A stretch of DNA of 40,000 nucleotides, from contig MCFG01000086.1 of assembly GCA_002104895.1 (NCBI GenBank), positions 1 through 40,000 of the forward strand. The letters are read 5' to 3'. Under the pieces are notes generated by a model. That model did no database searches, was not told where the DNA came from, and saw only the letters and a program-made list of their open reading frames with translations. This stretch comes from Anaeromyces robustus (Eukaryota; Neocallimastigomycota; Neocallimastigomycetes; Neocallimastigales; Neocallimastigaceae). Below are positions 13,497-29,070 of this stretch, one piece after another (positions within the stretch are counted from its first letter, which is position 1; each line of letters begins with the position of its first letter). The position numbers and the translations under genes were made by a program.

Positions 13497-15904
13497 GCTT
13501 TTTTTTTCCTTGTTTTTACTTTTTTATGACCCATTATAATATTTAAATATATACATATATTTCGATAGATTCTGATACCATGTTTCATGGTGATTATACA
13601 AATAATGAAATATCTGATTCTGTTTTTAAAGATATTACTTTAAAAAATTCAATTCCAGGTTTTTCAGATTCAAAATATTCAACCTATAATATTACAAATA
13701 CTATATTTAAAAACATAAAGTATATAAAGAGAAATAAAAATAAAAAACATTATTTTAAGAATTAAATAAATAATTTTACAAAAGAAAAAAATAAAATAAA
13801 AAGTAAAAAATAAAATAAAAAGTAAAAAATAAAATACTTTATTAATTTAAATATATATATATATATATATAATTTATACCTATATCTATCTATATAATTA
13901 TATTATTATATGTATATATCTATATATATAGTATAGTTCATGCCTTAATGGGTGGAGAATCAAAATATATTTTAAATAATATAAAATTGGATTCTATTAA
14001 AACAAATTCAAAAGCTGTTTTAAATTTTGTATATAATGATATTTATATTGATAATATGGAAGCTAATTCAATATCTTGTGTAGGAGATGGTGGTGATACT
14101 TCATTTATATTATTTAATTCTGGAGAAAATAAAAAATTTCTTTCCATTAATAATTCATTAATTACAAATAGTTCATCAAATGGTTCCTTTATAAAATTAC
14201 TTGGGGATACTAATGATTTTATATTAAAAAATACAAATGTTTCTTCCATATTTTCTTATGGTCCTATTATAGAAAATACATCAAAAAAAGTAAATTTTAT
14301 ATTATTATAATTATAATTATAATTATAATTATAATTATTATTATTATTATTATTATTATATAATATTATATTATTTTTTTCTCTAATTTTTTTTTATTTA
14401 ATAATTTATAATTAATATAATTAATTTTTTTTCTTGATAATAATTAATTTATATATATATAATAATAATAATAATATATATTGTTTTAATAATTACTTAA
14501 ATATTTATGTATATATATATATATATATTATTTAACTATTAAATCATTTAATGATATAATATAATTAAATTACTATTTATTATATAATACTAACTAAAAT
14601 TGATATATTATTATTATTATTATTATAATTATTATTATACTCATTATTACTTATACTATTATTTTATTACAATTTCTTTTATTAATTTGGGAAATAGTCA
14701 AATATTACTATATCGAATATAAATTTTTATAATAATATAAATAATAATAAGTTGGAATGTGGTAATATTCATTTTAGTAATGATTTAAATATTTCAATAA
14801 GTAATTCCATATTTTATAAAAATAATTGTAAAAGTAGTGGAGGTGCCATGTAAGTAAACTTAATGTAACATAAAAATGAAAAAAAAGTGGAAAAAAAATA
14901 AGAAATAAGAAATATTATATATATATATTTTACATTTCAAGTATTTCAAATTCATATATATATATATATATCATCTTCTAAATATTTATATATATATATA
15001 TTAAAAAAAAAACAAAACAAAATATATAAATAATAACTATCATTATATCATTATAATATTAATATTTATTTATAGATGTATTAATGATGTTTCAAATATG
15101 AATCTTACTTTAACTTCAAATTCTTTTGAGAATAATAAATCTATAAATGGTGGTGCACTTTATATAAAAAATGAAAATAATAATGAAAATAATGAAAATA
15201 ATAATATCATCAAAATTGAAGATAATATTTTTGAAAATAATATTGCTGAAAATTTTGGAGGAGCTCTTTATTCAGAATATAATCAATTTTATATAGCTAA
15301 AACTAAAAAAAATAAATTTATTGATAATAATGCTGGAATTATGGGTGGTGGTATTTACTCACCAAATACTATAAGTAAAAATTTATTTAATTTAAAAAAT
15401 TCTATTTTTATTAATAATACCGTTAATGGATATATAAATGATTATACTTCTGAACCAAGTTATATATTAGTAGATAGAACCATTAAAAAAGATTATTATT
15501 ATACTATTACTACAGGGGAACATTTTCCTTTAATATTTACCTTATATGATGAATTTAATAATATTATAGAAGATATTACAAAATATTATTCTTCATTAAG
15601 TATAAAAATTGAATTAGAAAAAATAGATGATACTTCTTCTATAGATAAAACTAATTATAATACAAAAGAAACTTTTTATAATTTAAATTATAATATATGT
15701 TCATTTATTAAAGGTAAAGTAAAATATAATATATATATATATTAAAATGAAATAAAAGTAAAAATAAAGATAAATAAAAAATAAAAAAAAAATTAATAAA
15801 AATAAAAATATAAATTGCATCACCATTTATATTTATATTTTTATTAATTAAATATCTATTATATATATAATATATAAAAATATAAAATATTTAATTATTA
15901 TTAC

Positions 15905-15957
<53 letters not shown>

Positions 15958-18364
15958 TTTTAATATATTATTATTATAGGAAAATGTGAATTAAATAATC
16001 TTCAAATTTTTGCAAAACCAAATTTATATAGTTTAAAAATAAATATTGAAAATTATAATCGAAATATTGATTTAAAATTTAATACTATTAAAATCAAGGT
16101 CACTTCTTGTGAAGAAAATCAAATTATATTTTATGATAAAGATAAAATACTTTATTGTGAAAATCCTATTTGTGATGAAAGTTGTCCAGTAGATGTTTCT
16201 GCTATTTGTAAACCTTATTATAAAGAATTAATTAATGATGCTAAACTTAATAATTGTACTTGTCTTGATGGTTGGAATGGTGATCATTGTGAAAATAGAA
16301 TATTTGTTAACTATAGGTAAAAAAAAAAAAAAAGAAAAAAAATTAATAAATAAATAAATATAAATTAATAAAATCATAAATCATTTATTTATTATTCTAT
16401 TATTATATACTATAATATTATTCTTTTCTACAATTATTTTGGTTTTTTTTTTAATTATTAATAAATATATTAAAAACTAATTAATATTATATTATCTATT
16501 AATAAAAAATATATATATTGTTTAATACTAAAAGTTTAATAAATAATTTTACACAAAAAATAATTATACCACTATGTATTTTGGATATTATATATATCGT
16601 ATTTATTATCATTAATAGGGAAAAAAGAATAATAAAAGATACAGGATATTTTAAGATATTAATATTTTCTGTAGGAATATTATTTGCTTTAATCAGTGAA
16701 TTCTTTGCAACCTATGAAAGTTTTAATTCTTGTTGGATAAATTTTCTATTTAAAAATATTGGAAATTTCTTAATTATTATAATTTTATATATTTACGTTA
16801 TATCTGGTTCAAAATTAGGTATTAAAAATCGATCAGATAATAAATATAAATTAGTTTCTTCGGATTCCCTTTCTAATGAAATCAAAAATTCAAATAATAT
16901 TCCAAATAATATTTATGATGAAAATTCAAATGAATCTTTAATTAAAAAAAATGATCAACCGAAAGCATGTTCAGATGAAGAAATAAATCAAAGAATTGAA
17001 TTAAAATTATTAAATATTAATTTAGCTTATAGTAATAGTATGAATGATATTAATAAATATACTAATAAGAAAAATCTAAATAATATATATTTAAGTGAAA
17101 AATCAAGTAAAAAAAATCTAAATAATAAAAGGAATAATCTTAATAGAAATAATAATAAAAATATTAATGATAGTTATAATAAATTACTTACAAATATGAA
17201 TAAGAGTATGAATATGAATACGAATATTAATACGAGTATGAATGAAAGTATAAATGATTATACCAATAATATCAATAATAGTAACAATAATAATAATAAT
17301 GATACCAACAGTAATAATAATTATTATAATAATAATAAGAATAATAAGAATAAGAATAAGAATAATAAAAAACCTAATTTTATATCAAAAATGTTATCAA
17401 ACACCAGTACAAGATCTTTAGATAGTAATACTAGTAATCCTAGTAATCCTAGTAAAAGAGTCATTAAAAATATTAAACAAATACATACATTAGTTTTTGA
17501 AGCATTAATTGTATTTCCAATATTATTATTCTTTTTAATTATGTTTATGTTACATGCCTATTTTAAAGAATATAAATATAAAAATCATAATGAAGATTTA
17601 TATCTTAAAAAATATATTTTTCAAAATAAAGATGGAAATTGGTCCTATAAATGTGAATTAGAAAATATCAATTTTGTTTGTGATCTTATAAACTTAACTG
17701 TTTATACTGTTATTATTATTTATGGAAGAAAAGTTCTTAATTATGAATGTGTCTTTAAATGTACTAAATGTATTACTTATTCTTCATTTATTGGTATTTT
17801 TTTATGTCCATTAGTAAATGTAATATATTATAAATTTTTTTTTATTTATTTTAAAAAAAAAATAATAATAATTAATAATTAATAATAATTAATAATAATT
17901 AATAATAATTAATAATAATTAATAATAATTAATAATAATTAATAATAATATAATAAATATTTATATATATTAAAAAATTTATATATTAATTAATTTTATA
18001 GATTCTTGGCTATGCTTTATTACAAAGTCAACGATATGAAAGAGTTTGGTATGAAAGTATATTAAATTTATTATCCTATTTTATATTATTTATGTTATTT
18101 TCATGGGATAAAATTTATTATATCATCATTAAAGATGGAGATAATCCTTTGAATTATATTAAATATACATATAATGAAAAATGTCCAATACATTATTCCT
18201 ATGAATGTGGATGTATGACGGAAACATCAAATGATAAAAAATTATTATTTATTAATAAATATATTCAATTCTATACTTTTTGTTCAACCGTATATAAAAT
18301 AGAAAATGGAAAAATGAAATTAATTAAGAAAAAATCAAAAATAGATGTTTTATTCCTTGAATGA
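11605..18364 (+). CDS. Beta-helix / EGF-like / seven-transmembrane (class C GPCR-like) receptor, 11 exons
   Basis: Frame-consistent exons: 11605-12140, 12447-12604, 12867-13026, 13293-13402, 13569-13719, 13932-14289, 14698-14849, 15076-15713, 15980-16316, 16535-17813 (or 17819) and 18002-18364, giving 1413-1415 aa. Residues 1-22 form a signal peptide. Up to about residue 700 are short beta-strand repeats of chlamydial Pmp style (FxNN followed by GGA: SSGGAI, NGGALY, FGGALY, MGGGIY), typical of a right-handed beta-helix. An EGF-like motif, CTCLDGWNGDHC, lies near residues 845-860. Exons 10-11 hold seven hydrophobic helices. The TM1-TM2 loop (REKRIIKDTG) and a Cys before TM3, pairing in principle with one in ECL2 (WSYKCEL), fit class C receptors. 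Between TM3 and TM4 lies a roughly 170-residue Asn-rich insert. Anaerobic fungi are known to encode many class C-like receptors with large carbohydrate-binding-type ectodomains. The ligand is unknown. Predicted plasma membrane location, N-terminus outside. Confidence 0.82.
12147..12182. repeat. 36-nt poly-T immediately after the intron 1 donor
   Basis: The donor GTAAGG at 12141 is followed directly by 36 T. The same intron ends with a run of A before its AG acceptor at 12445-12446. Confidence 0.88.
15907..15956. repeat. (TTA)n tract in receptor intron 8
   Basis: A perfect TTA trinucleotide run of about 16 copies lies just upstream of the acceptor at 15978-15979. Confidence 0.85.
17871..17949. 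repeat. 10-bp tandem repeat in receptor intron 10
   Basis: The unit aataataatt repeats six times perfectly from 17881 to 17940, with partial copies at both edges. The array sits in the intron between the TM6 exon and the last exon. Confidence 0.9.
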
Positions 18365-19094
18365 AATAATGAAGTAATGAAATAATGAAGGAATGAATGG
18401 ATGAATAATAAATGATAATTATCATAACTATAATGATAATTATTATATATTAATAATTTTTTTTTTTAGATTTATTTGCTTTTTTTATTTATTTATTTAT
18501 TTTTTTTAATACCTTAATCATTCTATCTATAAAGCATATTTATTTTAAATATTCAAAAAAAAGTTTTTTTTTTTTCTTTAGAAATATACTATTATTTATA
18601 AATATATATATATATTTATAATACATTTTATATATTATATAGTATATAAAAAAAATAAAATAAAGATAAATTTTATAAAAATTGTAAATATTTTATTTGT
18701 ATTATTTAAAATTATACATAATGAACATTAAAACTATCAATAAAGAGTAAATCTTTAACTATTAAAAATATTCAAATGAAATTAAAGAAATTTGAACTAA
18801 ATACAATAAATATTAGATTGAAAATAATACTTTATTAAAAATAGTATTTATATGAATTTCTGTTAATAATTTATAAAAATATTAATAATAATATTAATCC
18901 TAAAAAATATAAAATAATAATGATAACAATATTTATATTTTAGTATATATTAATAACATTTTATAAATAATAATGATAATATTATTAATAATAATAATTG
19001 TATTTCAATATTATAACATTATAAATATGATTTGAACCAAATATATTTGAAAAATTGAATCATTATTTAATTATTATAATACTAAATTAAAAAT
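18365..19094. other. Intergenic, no gene seen
   Basis: The receptor 3' flank begins with a short tandem of gaagtaatgaaataat/gaatgaatggatg (18368-18405). The rest is A/T-rich with no domain-bearing frame. Confidence 0.5.
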
Positions 19095-19238
19095 TAAAAA
19101 ATAACATAAGTAAAAAATAACATAAGTAAAAAATAACATAAGTAAAAAATAACATAAGTAAAAAATAACATAAGTAAAAAATAACATAAGTAAAAAATAA
19201 CATAAGTAAAAAATAACATAAGTAAAAAATAACATAAA
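19095..19238. repeat. 16-bp minisatellite, nine copies
   Basis: The unit taaaaaataacataag repeats eight times perfectly from 19095. A ninth copy at 19223-19238 differs at its last base. It produces a spurious minus-strand frame of repeated YVIFYL-type residues. Confidence 0.95.
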
Positions 19239-22200
19239 AAAAAAAGAGAGAAAGAATAGAACATATATAATTATTCCTATATAGTGTCATATTAATTATC
19301 AATAAAAATAATTAAAAGAAAGTTTATTAAAACAAAGAATATATATAATTTAATTTTTTTTTTTTTCAAAATTTTGAAATTCTTTTTTTTTTCTAATTTT
19401 ATTTCATATGTAACTATAATTATAATAAAATATATTATTATATATTATTATATATTTTATTTAATTTATTTAATTTATTTTAATTATATATAATATATTT
19501 AAATAAATAGTCCGTGTGGGTTTTGCATAATTTGTTTACCCAAAAATGCTTTTTTATTTAATATATTTGTTTTAATTCATTTATTTATTTATATTTATTT
19601 ATTTATTTATTAATTTTTATATATATTTAATTTAAATAATTTTAAATGAAAATATTATAAAGGAATATTTATTTATTATTTATTTATTATCATTTTTATT
19701 ATCTAAAAAATTTTAAAAATTTATTTGTTAATAATTATTTATCTTTAATTTAAAAAAAGAAAAATCAAATCAACGTTTTTTTTTTTTACCTTTTAATGTC
19801 AAATTTTTATTACATTAAAAAATAAGTTTTTGTTTTATTTAACTTAGCAACTTTAAAAAAGAAAATTATTTTATAGTCTCTGTCCTATAGATCATTTTTT
19901 AAATACCATGAAATAAAAAAAAAAGACAGTATAAATATATAATAAGTAAATAAAAGAATAAGTTTGATAAAAAAAAAAGGAATTTATGGTTTTTTTTTAA
20001 TAAAGTATTAGTAACTAATATTATAAAATAATATTTAACCGTTTAATGTGTTATTTTTTTTTTTATTTAAATAAATTATCTATATAATTATTATAATTAA
20101 ATTAAACATTTAAAAACCCTTTTTTTTTCCTGAGTTTTCTTTTTATTTGTAAAGATAAAAAATAAATAAAAATAAAAATAAATAATTAATCAACTAATAA
20201 ATATTAAAAAAAGGTTATTATATTATAATATTTTAATAAAAAATATATTTATGAATTTATTAATTTATATTATATTTAATATTTAAAATATAATATAAGA
20301 ATATAAGAATATAATGTTTAATACTATTATTATTAATATTTTATTGATAATAAAAATATAAAAATTTAATATTATTCATATATCCATAAAATAGAAAATT
20401 TTGATATATTCAATAAATCATTATTGGTATTTTTTTAATATATATATGGTAATATTTTAATAAATTTTTTTTATATTTATTATTATTTTTATTTTTTATT
20501 TTTTTATTTTTTAAATTTATATATATTTTACTTTTTTTTTTTTTTTATTTTCCTATTTTTTTTTTTTGCTTATTTTTGTTTTATATATGTTAATATTATT
20601 TAAGTAAAGTAAAATAATAAAATAAAATAAAAAAAATAAAATAAAGCAAAGAAAACGAAAAAAAATTTTTTTTATCCGCATCCATTACCTTAATTATGCA
20701 AATATTTAATATTATAGTAGGTCAACTAATTATCATTTTTAACTTTAATATATATCATTTTTTGAATTTAATTTTATTAAATAATTAATTAATTAATTAA
20801 TAGGAAAATTTTTATTTATTGATTTAAGTTACATATTGTTTGAATAATAAAATTTAAGTATTTTTATATTAATTAAGGTTTTTATATTGTTTATTTAATT
20901 TTTATTAAAATATTAATTCATATAATAATAAAATTAAAAAAAAAAAAAAAAAGGTGACTAATTTAATAACCTTTTTTTTTTATTATATTTTATTATATTA
21001 TATATTATACTATATTATATTATATTATATTTCTATAATGATAATTATTTAAATTAAAAAAATATTTATATATTTTAATAAATGTCCATATTGTACCACA
21101 AAAAATTAACTAAAATTCTCCAAATAATTAAATATTATAAATAAACGGATGATAAATTTTTTAATATTACATTATAATATTATTTATTAACATTTTTTTT
21201 ATATTTTTATTATTATGAACTATTATTTTTATATTACTATATTTTTTTTTAATTAAAAAAAAATAATAAAAGAAAATGATTCAATTTTTTTATACAATGA
21301 AAAAATTACTTTAAGAGGTTCTATATGGGAAACATTTAGTTCATAATAATAATAATAATAATAATAGTAATAGTTAATAATAATAGTAATAATAATAATA
21401 GTAATTAGTAATTAGTAATAATAATGGTAATAATAATAATATTATTATTAACTATTTATTATTTTATTATTATTGTCAACTATATTATTATTATTTATTG
21501 TTGTTAATTATATTATTATTAACCATTATTGTTTTTTTTATATATTTTATTGTTATTAATTATTATTGTACTTTGTATATATTTTTATTATTCACTTTTT
21601 CTTTATATTTATTTATTATTTTTAATTATTATTATTAATTATTATGGGTAATCAAATGTTTTTATATATTGTTATTTTTAATAATTATTTTTTATTATTT
21701 TCTTTTTTAAAAAATCTGAAACAAATATACCATTTTTATTTAAAAAAGAGAGAAAAAAAATGGAAAAAAAGAAAAAAAATGTTAAACATAAAAAATTAAA
21801 AATTAAAAATTATATATTTTTATGTTTTTTTTTATTTAAATATTTTTTTATTAGATAGTTTAATTTAATAATTAATAAAGTTTTAATTTATTTATAAAAA
21901 TAAAAATTTAATTTATTATATCATAAATTAATTTTCCATTATAAAATATATTGTTAATATATATTTTTTATTATAATAAATACATTCAATAATGAAAGTT
22001 GTATATAACTTTTTTTTTTTTTTTAATATAAAATGATAGATTCATAATAATTAAAATTTGCTTTTATTTAAAACTAATAAAATTACAGATAATGAGACTT
22101 AATTATAAAAATAAATTAAGAAATATGCATTGAGATATTAAATTTTTTTTTTGTAATATTAATTGATAATAAAATATATATATAAAGCATTAAAATTATT

Positions 22201-22665
22201 CCATTTTTTTTTTTTTTTAATTTTTTTTTTATTTTTAAACAAAGAATTAAATAATTAATTCTTTTAGAAATCTTTAATTTATAAAAAGTTGTAAAATTAT
22301 ATATATAATTTTTTTTAAAGTTTTTAATTGATTTAAGAACTTGAAAAAAGAAGAAAAGTAAAAAAAATTAAAAGAATAAAAAAAGAACAAATCATCCTTA
22401 ATAAAATTATTTTGATAATGTATATATATATCTATTTATTATATAATTTATAGAAAAAAAAACAAAAAAAAAAAAAGGAATAATCATATAATTATAATAA
22501 AAATATTATTTATTCATTTATATATATATTATATTTTATTAATAAAATAATTAATTAATATATACTCTTTTATTTTTTATTCTCTCTCTTTCTATTTATA
22601 TATATATATATATATAATTATATTTTTTTTCAAAAAAAAAAAAAAAAAAAAAAAAGAATTTAAAA
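19239..22665. other. Intergenic region upstream of the xylanase
   Basis: About 3.4 kb of A/T-rich DNA with no supported gene. Two less A/T-rich patches stand out: 19510-19550 (see findings) and 20675-20735. A short open stretch ending at 21343 (reading SIFLYNEKITLRGSIWE) has no recognisable domain, start or partner exon and is left unassigned. ATA/TAA repeats lie at 21343-21440. Confidence 0.5.
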
Positions 22666-22667
22666 GG

Positions 22668-22674
22668 TATAAAA
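22668..22674 (+). promoter_or_regulatory. TATA-like element before the xylanase
   Basis: TATAAAA lies 33 nt before the ATG at 22701 and follows a 25-nt poly-A run. Such strings are common by chance in this A/T-rich DNA, and it is close to the ATG, so this is only a candidate. Confidence 0.25.
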
Positions 22675-22700
22675 TTTTTTGTAAAATTTTAAAAATCAAT

Positions 22701-24233
22701 ATGAAATATTTATCAGTTTTATCGGTTATTTGCGGTGTTATTGCCACAAAGGCCTATGCTGAATGTTGGTCAGAAAAATTAGGTTATCCATGTTGTTCAT
22801 ATTCTAAAAATGTATTATTTGAAGATAATGATGGTCAATGGAGTGTTGAAAATGATAATTGGTGTGGTATTCCAAAAGGAACTAGTAGTAATTGTTGGGC
22901 AGAAAAATTAGGTTATCCTTGTTGTTCTTCTTCTAAAGATGTATTATTTGAAGATAGTGATGGACAATGGAGTGTTGAAAACGATAATTGGTGTGGTATT
23001 CCTAAATCATCTACTCCATCTACTACTATAACTAAAACTACTACTACTATTACTTCTAAAGCTCCAACTTCAACTTATAATCCAAATGTTCCACCAAAAC
23101 CAGCTCTTACTAATTTAGATAGTATTAGAGATCCTGCTGCTAATTGTGATATATCTGATTCTATTAAAGGTGATTCATTAGCTAAAGCTGCTCCATTCCG
23201 TATGGGTGTTGGTTTAAATGGATCTGATAAAAGTAGTTCTACTGTTCTTTCTAAAAAAATGTGTCAATTAATTGCTTATCAATTTAATTCTGTGACTTAT
23301 TCTAATCTTATGAAAGCTGAACATATGTTAGATAAAACAGCTAGTCAAAATAATGCTAAAAATGGTAATGATATGCCAGTTTTAAAATTTGATACCATTA
23401 TTGATGGTTTAGAATTTTGTCAAAAAAATAATGTAAAAATGAGAGGTCATACTTTAGTTTGGCATACTCAAACTCCTTCTTGGTTTTTCCGTACTAATTT
23501 CCAAGATAATGGTTCATTTGTTAATGCTTCTAAAATGGAAAAACGTATGGAAAGTTATATTAAACAAATGTTAGAATTTATTCAATATTATTATCCAGGT
23601 GTAGTTGATGTTTGGGATGTTGTTAATGAAGCTGTTGAAATTACTAATGGTTCCTACGATAGTTCTACAGGATGGAATACTCGTACAAAATTTGATGGAG
23701 GTGATAATCTTTGGTATAAAACTATGGGTGCTGATTACGTTTTTAAGGCTTTCCGTTTTGCTCGTAAATATGCTGATAAAAATGTTAAACTTATTTATAA
23801 TGATTATAATACTTTTATGTCTCAAAAAACTAATGCTATTAGTAACCTTATTAAAAAGTTAAAAGCTGAAAATTTAGTGGATGGAGTTGGTCTTCAATCT
23901 TACTTAAATGCTGATTGGCCAAATCGTAATGATTATAAATCTGCTATTCAAAAATTCAGTTCTCTTGGAGTTGAAATCCAAATTACTGAATTAACTATTA
24001 AAACAGATGGTTCTGGTAATAAATTTAATAATCAAGCTACTCATTATCAACAAGTTTTCCAAATTTATAAAGATTTAAAGAAAAGTGGTGTTAATATTAC
24101 TAGTGTTACTGTTTTCGGTTTACAAGATGGTTACTTATTCTACAGTAATGATAGTACTGATACTCGTTTATGGGATCATAACCTTAAAAAGAAACCAGTA
24201 TACAACGCCATTATGAAGGTTTTAAAATCATAA
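22701..24233 (+). CDS. Secreted endo-1,4-beta-xylanase, GH10, with two N-terminal fungal dockerins
   Basis: This 510-aa single-exon gene hydrolyses internal beta-1,4 bonds of xylan by a retaining mechanism (family knowledge). The signal peptide is residues 1-20 (cleavage after AYA). Two near-identical fungal dockerin (CBM10-type) modules follow at residues 21-60 and 65-104, each with CW.EKLGYPCC, a DGQW turn and WCGIPK. They attach the enzyme to cellulosome scaffolds. A Thr/Ser-rich linker (105-127) leads to the GH10 barrel. Catalytic residues are visible: acid/base Glu310 in WDVVNEA and nucleophile Glu430 in ITELTI. HTLVWHTQTP and NDYN are standard active-site strings. Oddly, the late-barrel motif usually read as WG..D..SW is FGLQDGYLF here (Phe472, Phe480). 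There is no intron, unlike its neighbours, as often seen for plant-cell-wall enzymes of this phylum that are thought to have come from bacteria. The ATG is set by the signal peptide. Confidence 0.95.
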   Translation: MKYLSVLSVICGVIATKAYAECWSEKLGYPCCSYSKNVLFEDNDGQWSVENDNWCGIPKGTSSNCWAEKLGYPCCSSSKDVLFEDSDGQWSVENDNWCGIPKSSTPSTTITKTTTTITSKAPTSTYNPNVPPKPALTNLDSIRDPAANCDISDSIKGDSLAKAAPFRMGVGLNGSDKSSSTVLSKKMCQLIAYQFNSVTYSNLMKAEHMLDKTASQNNAKNGNDMPVLKFDTIIDGLEFCQKNNVKMRGHTLVWHTQTPSWFFRTNFQDNGSFVNASKMEKRMESYIKQMLEFIQYYYPGVVDVWDVVNEAVEITNGSYDSSTGWNTRTKFDGGDNLWYKTMGADYVFKAFRFARKYADKNVKLIYNDYNTFMSQKTNAISNLIKKLKAENLVDGVGLQSYLNADWPNRNDYKSAIQKFSSLGVEIQITELTIKTDGSGNKFNNQATHYQQVFQIYKDLKKSGVNITSVTVFGLQDGYLFYSNDSTDTRLWDHNLKKKPVYNAIMKVLKS

Positions 24234-25704
24234 ATTTTATGTAACAAAAAAAAAAATAGATATATATATATAATATATATATAAAGATAATTTATATATA
24301 TATTTATATATAATATATAACGATTTTTTTTTTTTAAAAAAAAGAATTTTATGTTAAAAAAAACCATAAAAATTATAAAAAAAAATAAAAAATAAAATAA
24401 AATAATAAAAAAAAAAGTTGACAAATAATGATTTAAAGAATATTAACAAAAAAAAAGTAATTATATATATATATGTAAAATAAAATTAAAAATAAATTAA
24501 GACACTATATTGTTAATAAATTATTAATTATTTTTATGTAAAAGTAAAAAATCCTAAATAAAAAAATTTTTTTTTTAAATCAAAGTATAAATATATATAT
24601 ATGTATTATTTTTTTTTTAATTAATATAAAGTTTTAGATATATGTATTATTTTTTTTTTTAATTAATATAAAGTTTTAGATAAATGTAATTCTTTTTATT
24701 GCCATATTTAAAATATGATACATGGAAGTGTATTCTCTTCCTTTAGTTTAAAAAAAATTTTTTAAAATATGATTATTATTTTAAATATAATAATCATAAT
24801 AGTTTATTTTATTTTATTTTATTTCATTTTACTTTTTTTAGACTAGGGATTAATCTATATTTAAAAAAATTAATTTAAACATACATGTGAAATATAGATT
24901 ACATAAATTTAATACATGAAGTGTATTATATATTCTTTAAATTTATTGATCTGTACTTCTTAATATGTAGTATTTTCGTAGTTTGAATATATTTGACTTA
25001 CTTGTATAATAAATTGATATATTTATTACTGATTATAAACCTTTATATCTGAATATATTAGATAAATACTTAATAATTTATAAATTTTTAAGTAATTACT
25101 TATTAGATTTTTATTAAATAATTTATAACAAATATGCTCTAAAAGACCAAAGAAACCTATATGATAACTACCAAATAAAATGCATTATTTATTTATTTAT
25201 TTTATTTTATTTTATTTTTTATTTTATTTTTATTTTAATATTTTAATATATATTTATTAATTTATTAAAATAATAGATTCAAATTTTTTTTTAAATAATA
25301 TTTAAACGTTTTTGCATTTGTTATATGATAAATTATATTTTTAAAAAAAATATAATAAATAATAAATAATAAATATATTCTTTTTTTTTTTTTTTTAAGA
25401 AAAAAAATTATAAATAATATAAAATTTTAATATACAATTTGAAAAAAAAAAGTTTAATATAAATAAAAAATAATACTATAAAATAATACTATAATATAAT
25501 AAAAAATAATAATATAATAATAATATTATTATTATTTTTTTCTCTTTATGCTTTATATACAAATATAAATTGTTATATGAACGAAATATGTATTTATTAT
25601 AAAAGTTAAAAAAGTTTTAATTTTTTTTCCTCCTTCTTCATGTAATAAAAATATAAAAATATATATGAAAAAAATATATATTAATATATATATATATAAA
25701 TTTT
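24234..25704. other. Intergenic between xylanase and ERO1 (convergent 3' ends)
   Basis: The xylanase and ERO1 genes point at each other across this 1.5-kb gap, so it holds two 3' ends and no promoter for either. It is A/T-rich with one clear tandem duplication (listed separately). I find no gene. Confidence 0.6.
24597..24682. repeat. Tandem duplication of about 42 bp
   Basis: Two adjacent copies starting atgtattat, followed by poly-T and then aattaatataaagttttaga. They differ mainly by two extra T in the second copy. Confidence 0.88.

Positions 25705-29070
<3,366 letters not shown>

Noticed and set aside
19087-19302. 71-codon minus-strand frame with repeated YVIFYL
   Set aside because: Produced by the 16-bp tandem repeat.
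21264-21345. Short open stretch reading IFLYNEKITLRGSIWE after AAAAG
   Set aside because: Possible exon-like look, but no partner exon, start or domain found; too short to support.
24715-24760. Similarity of attctcttcctttagttta to attctcttctttgagttta at about 26670 in ERO1 intron 8
   Set aside because: Only about 30 bp of imperfect similarity; may be chance in A/T-rich DNA, and no element boundaries are visible.
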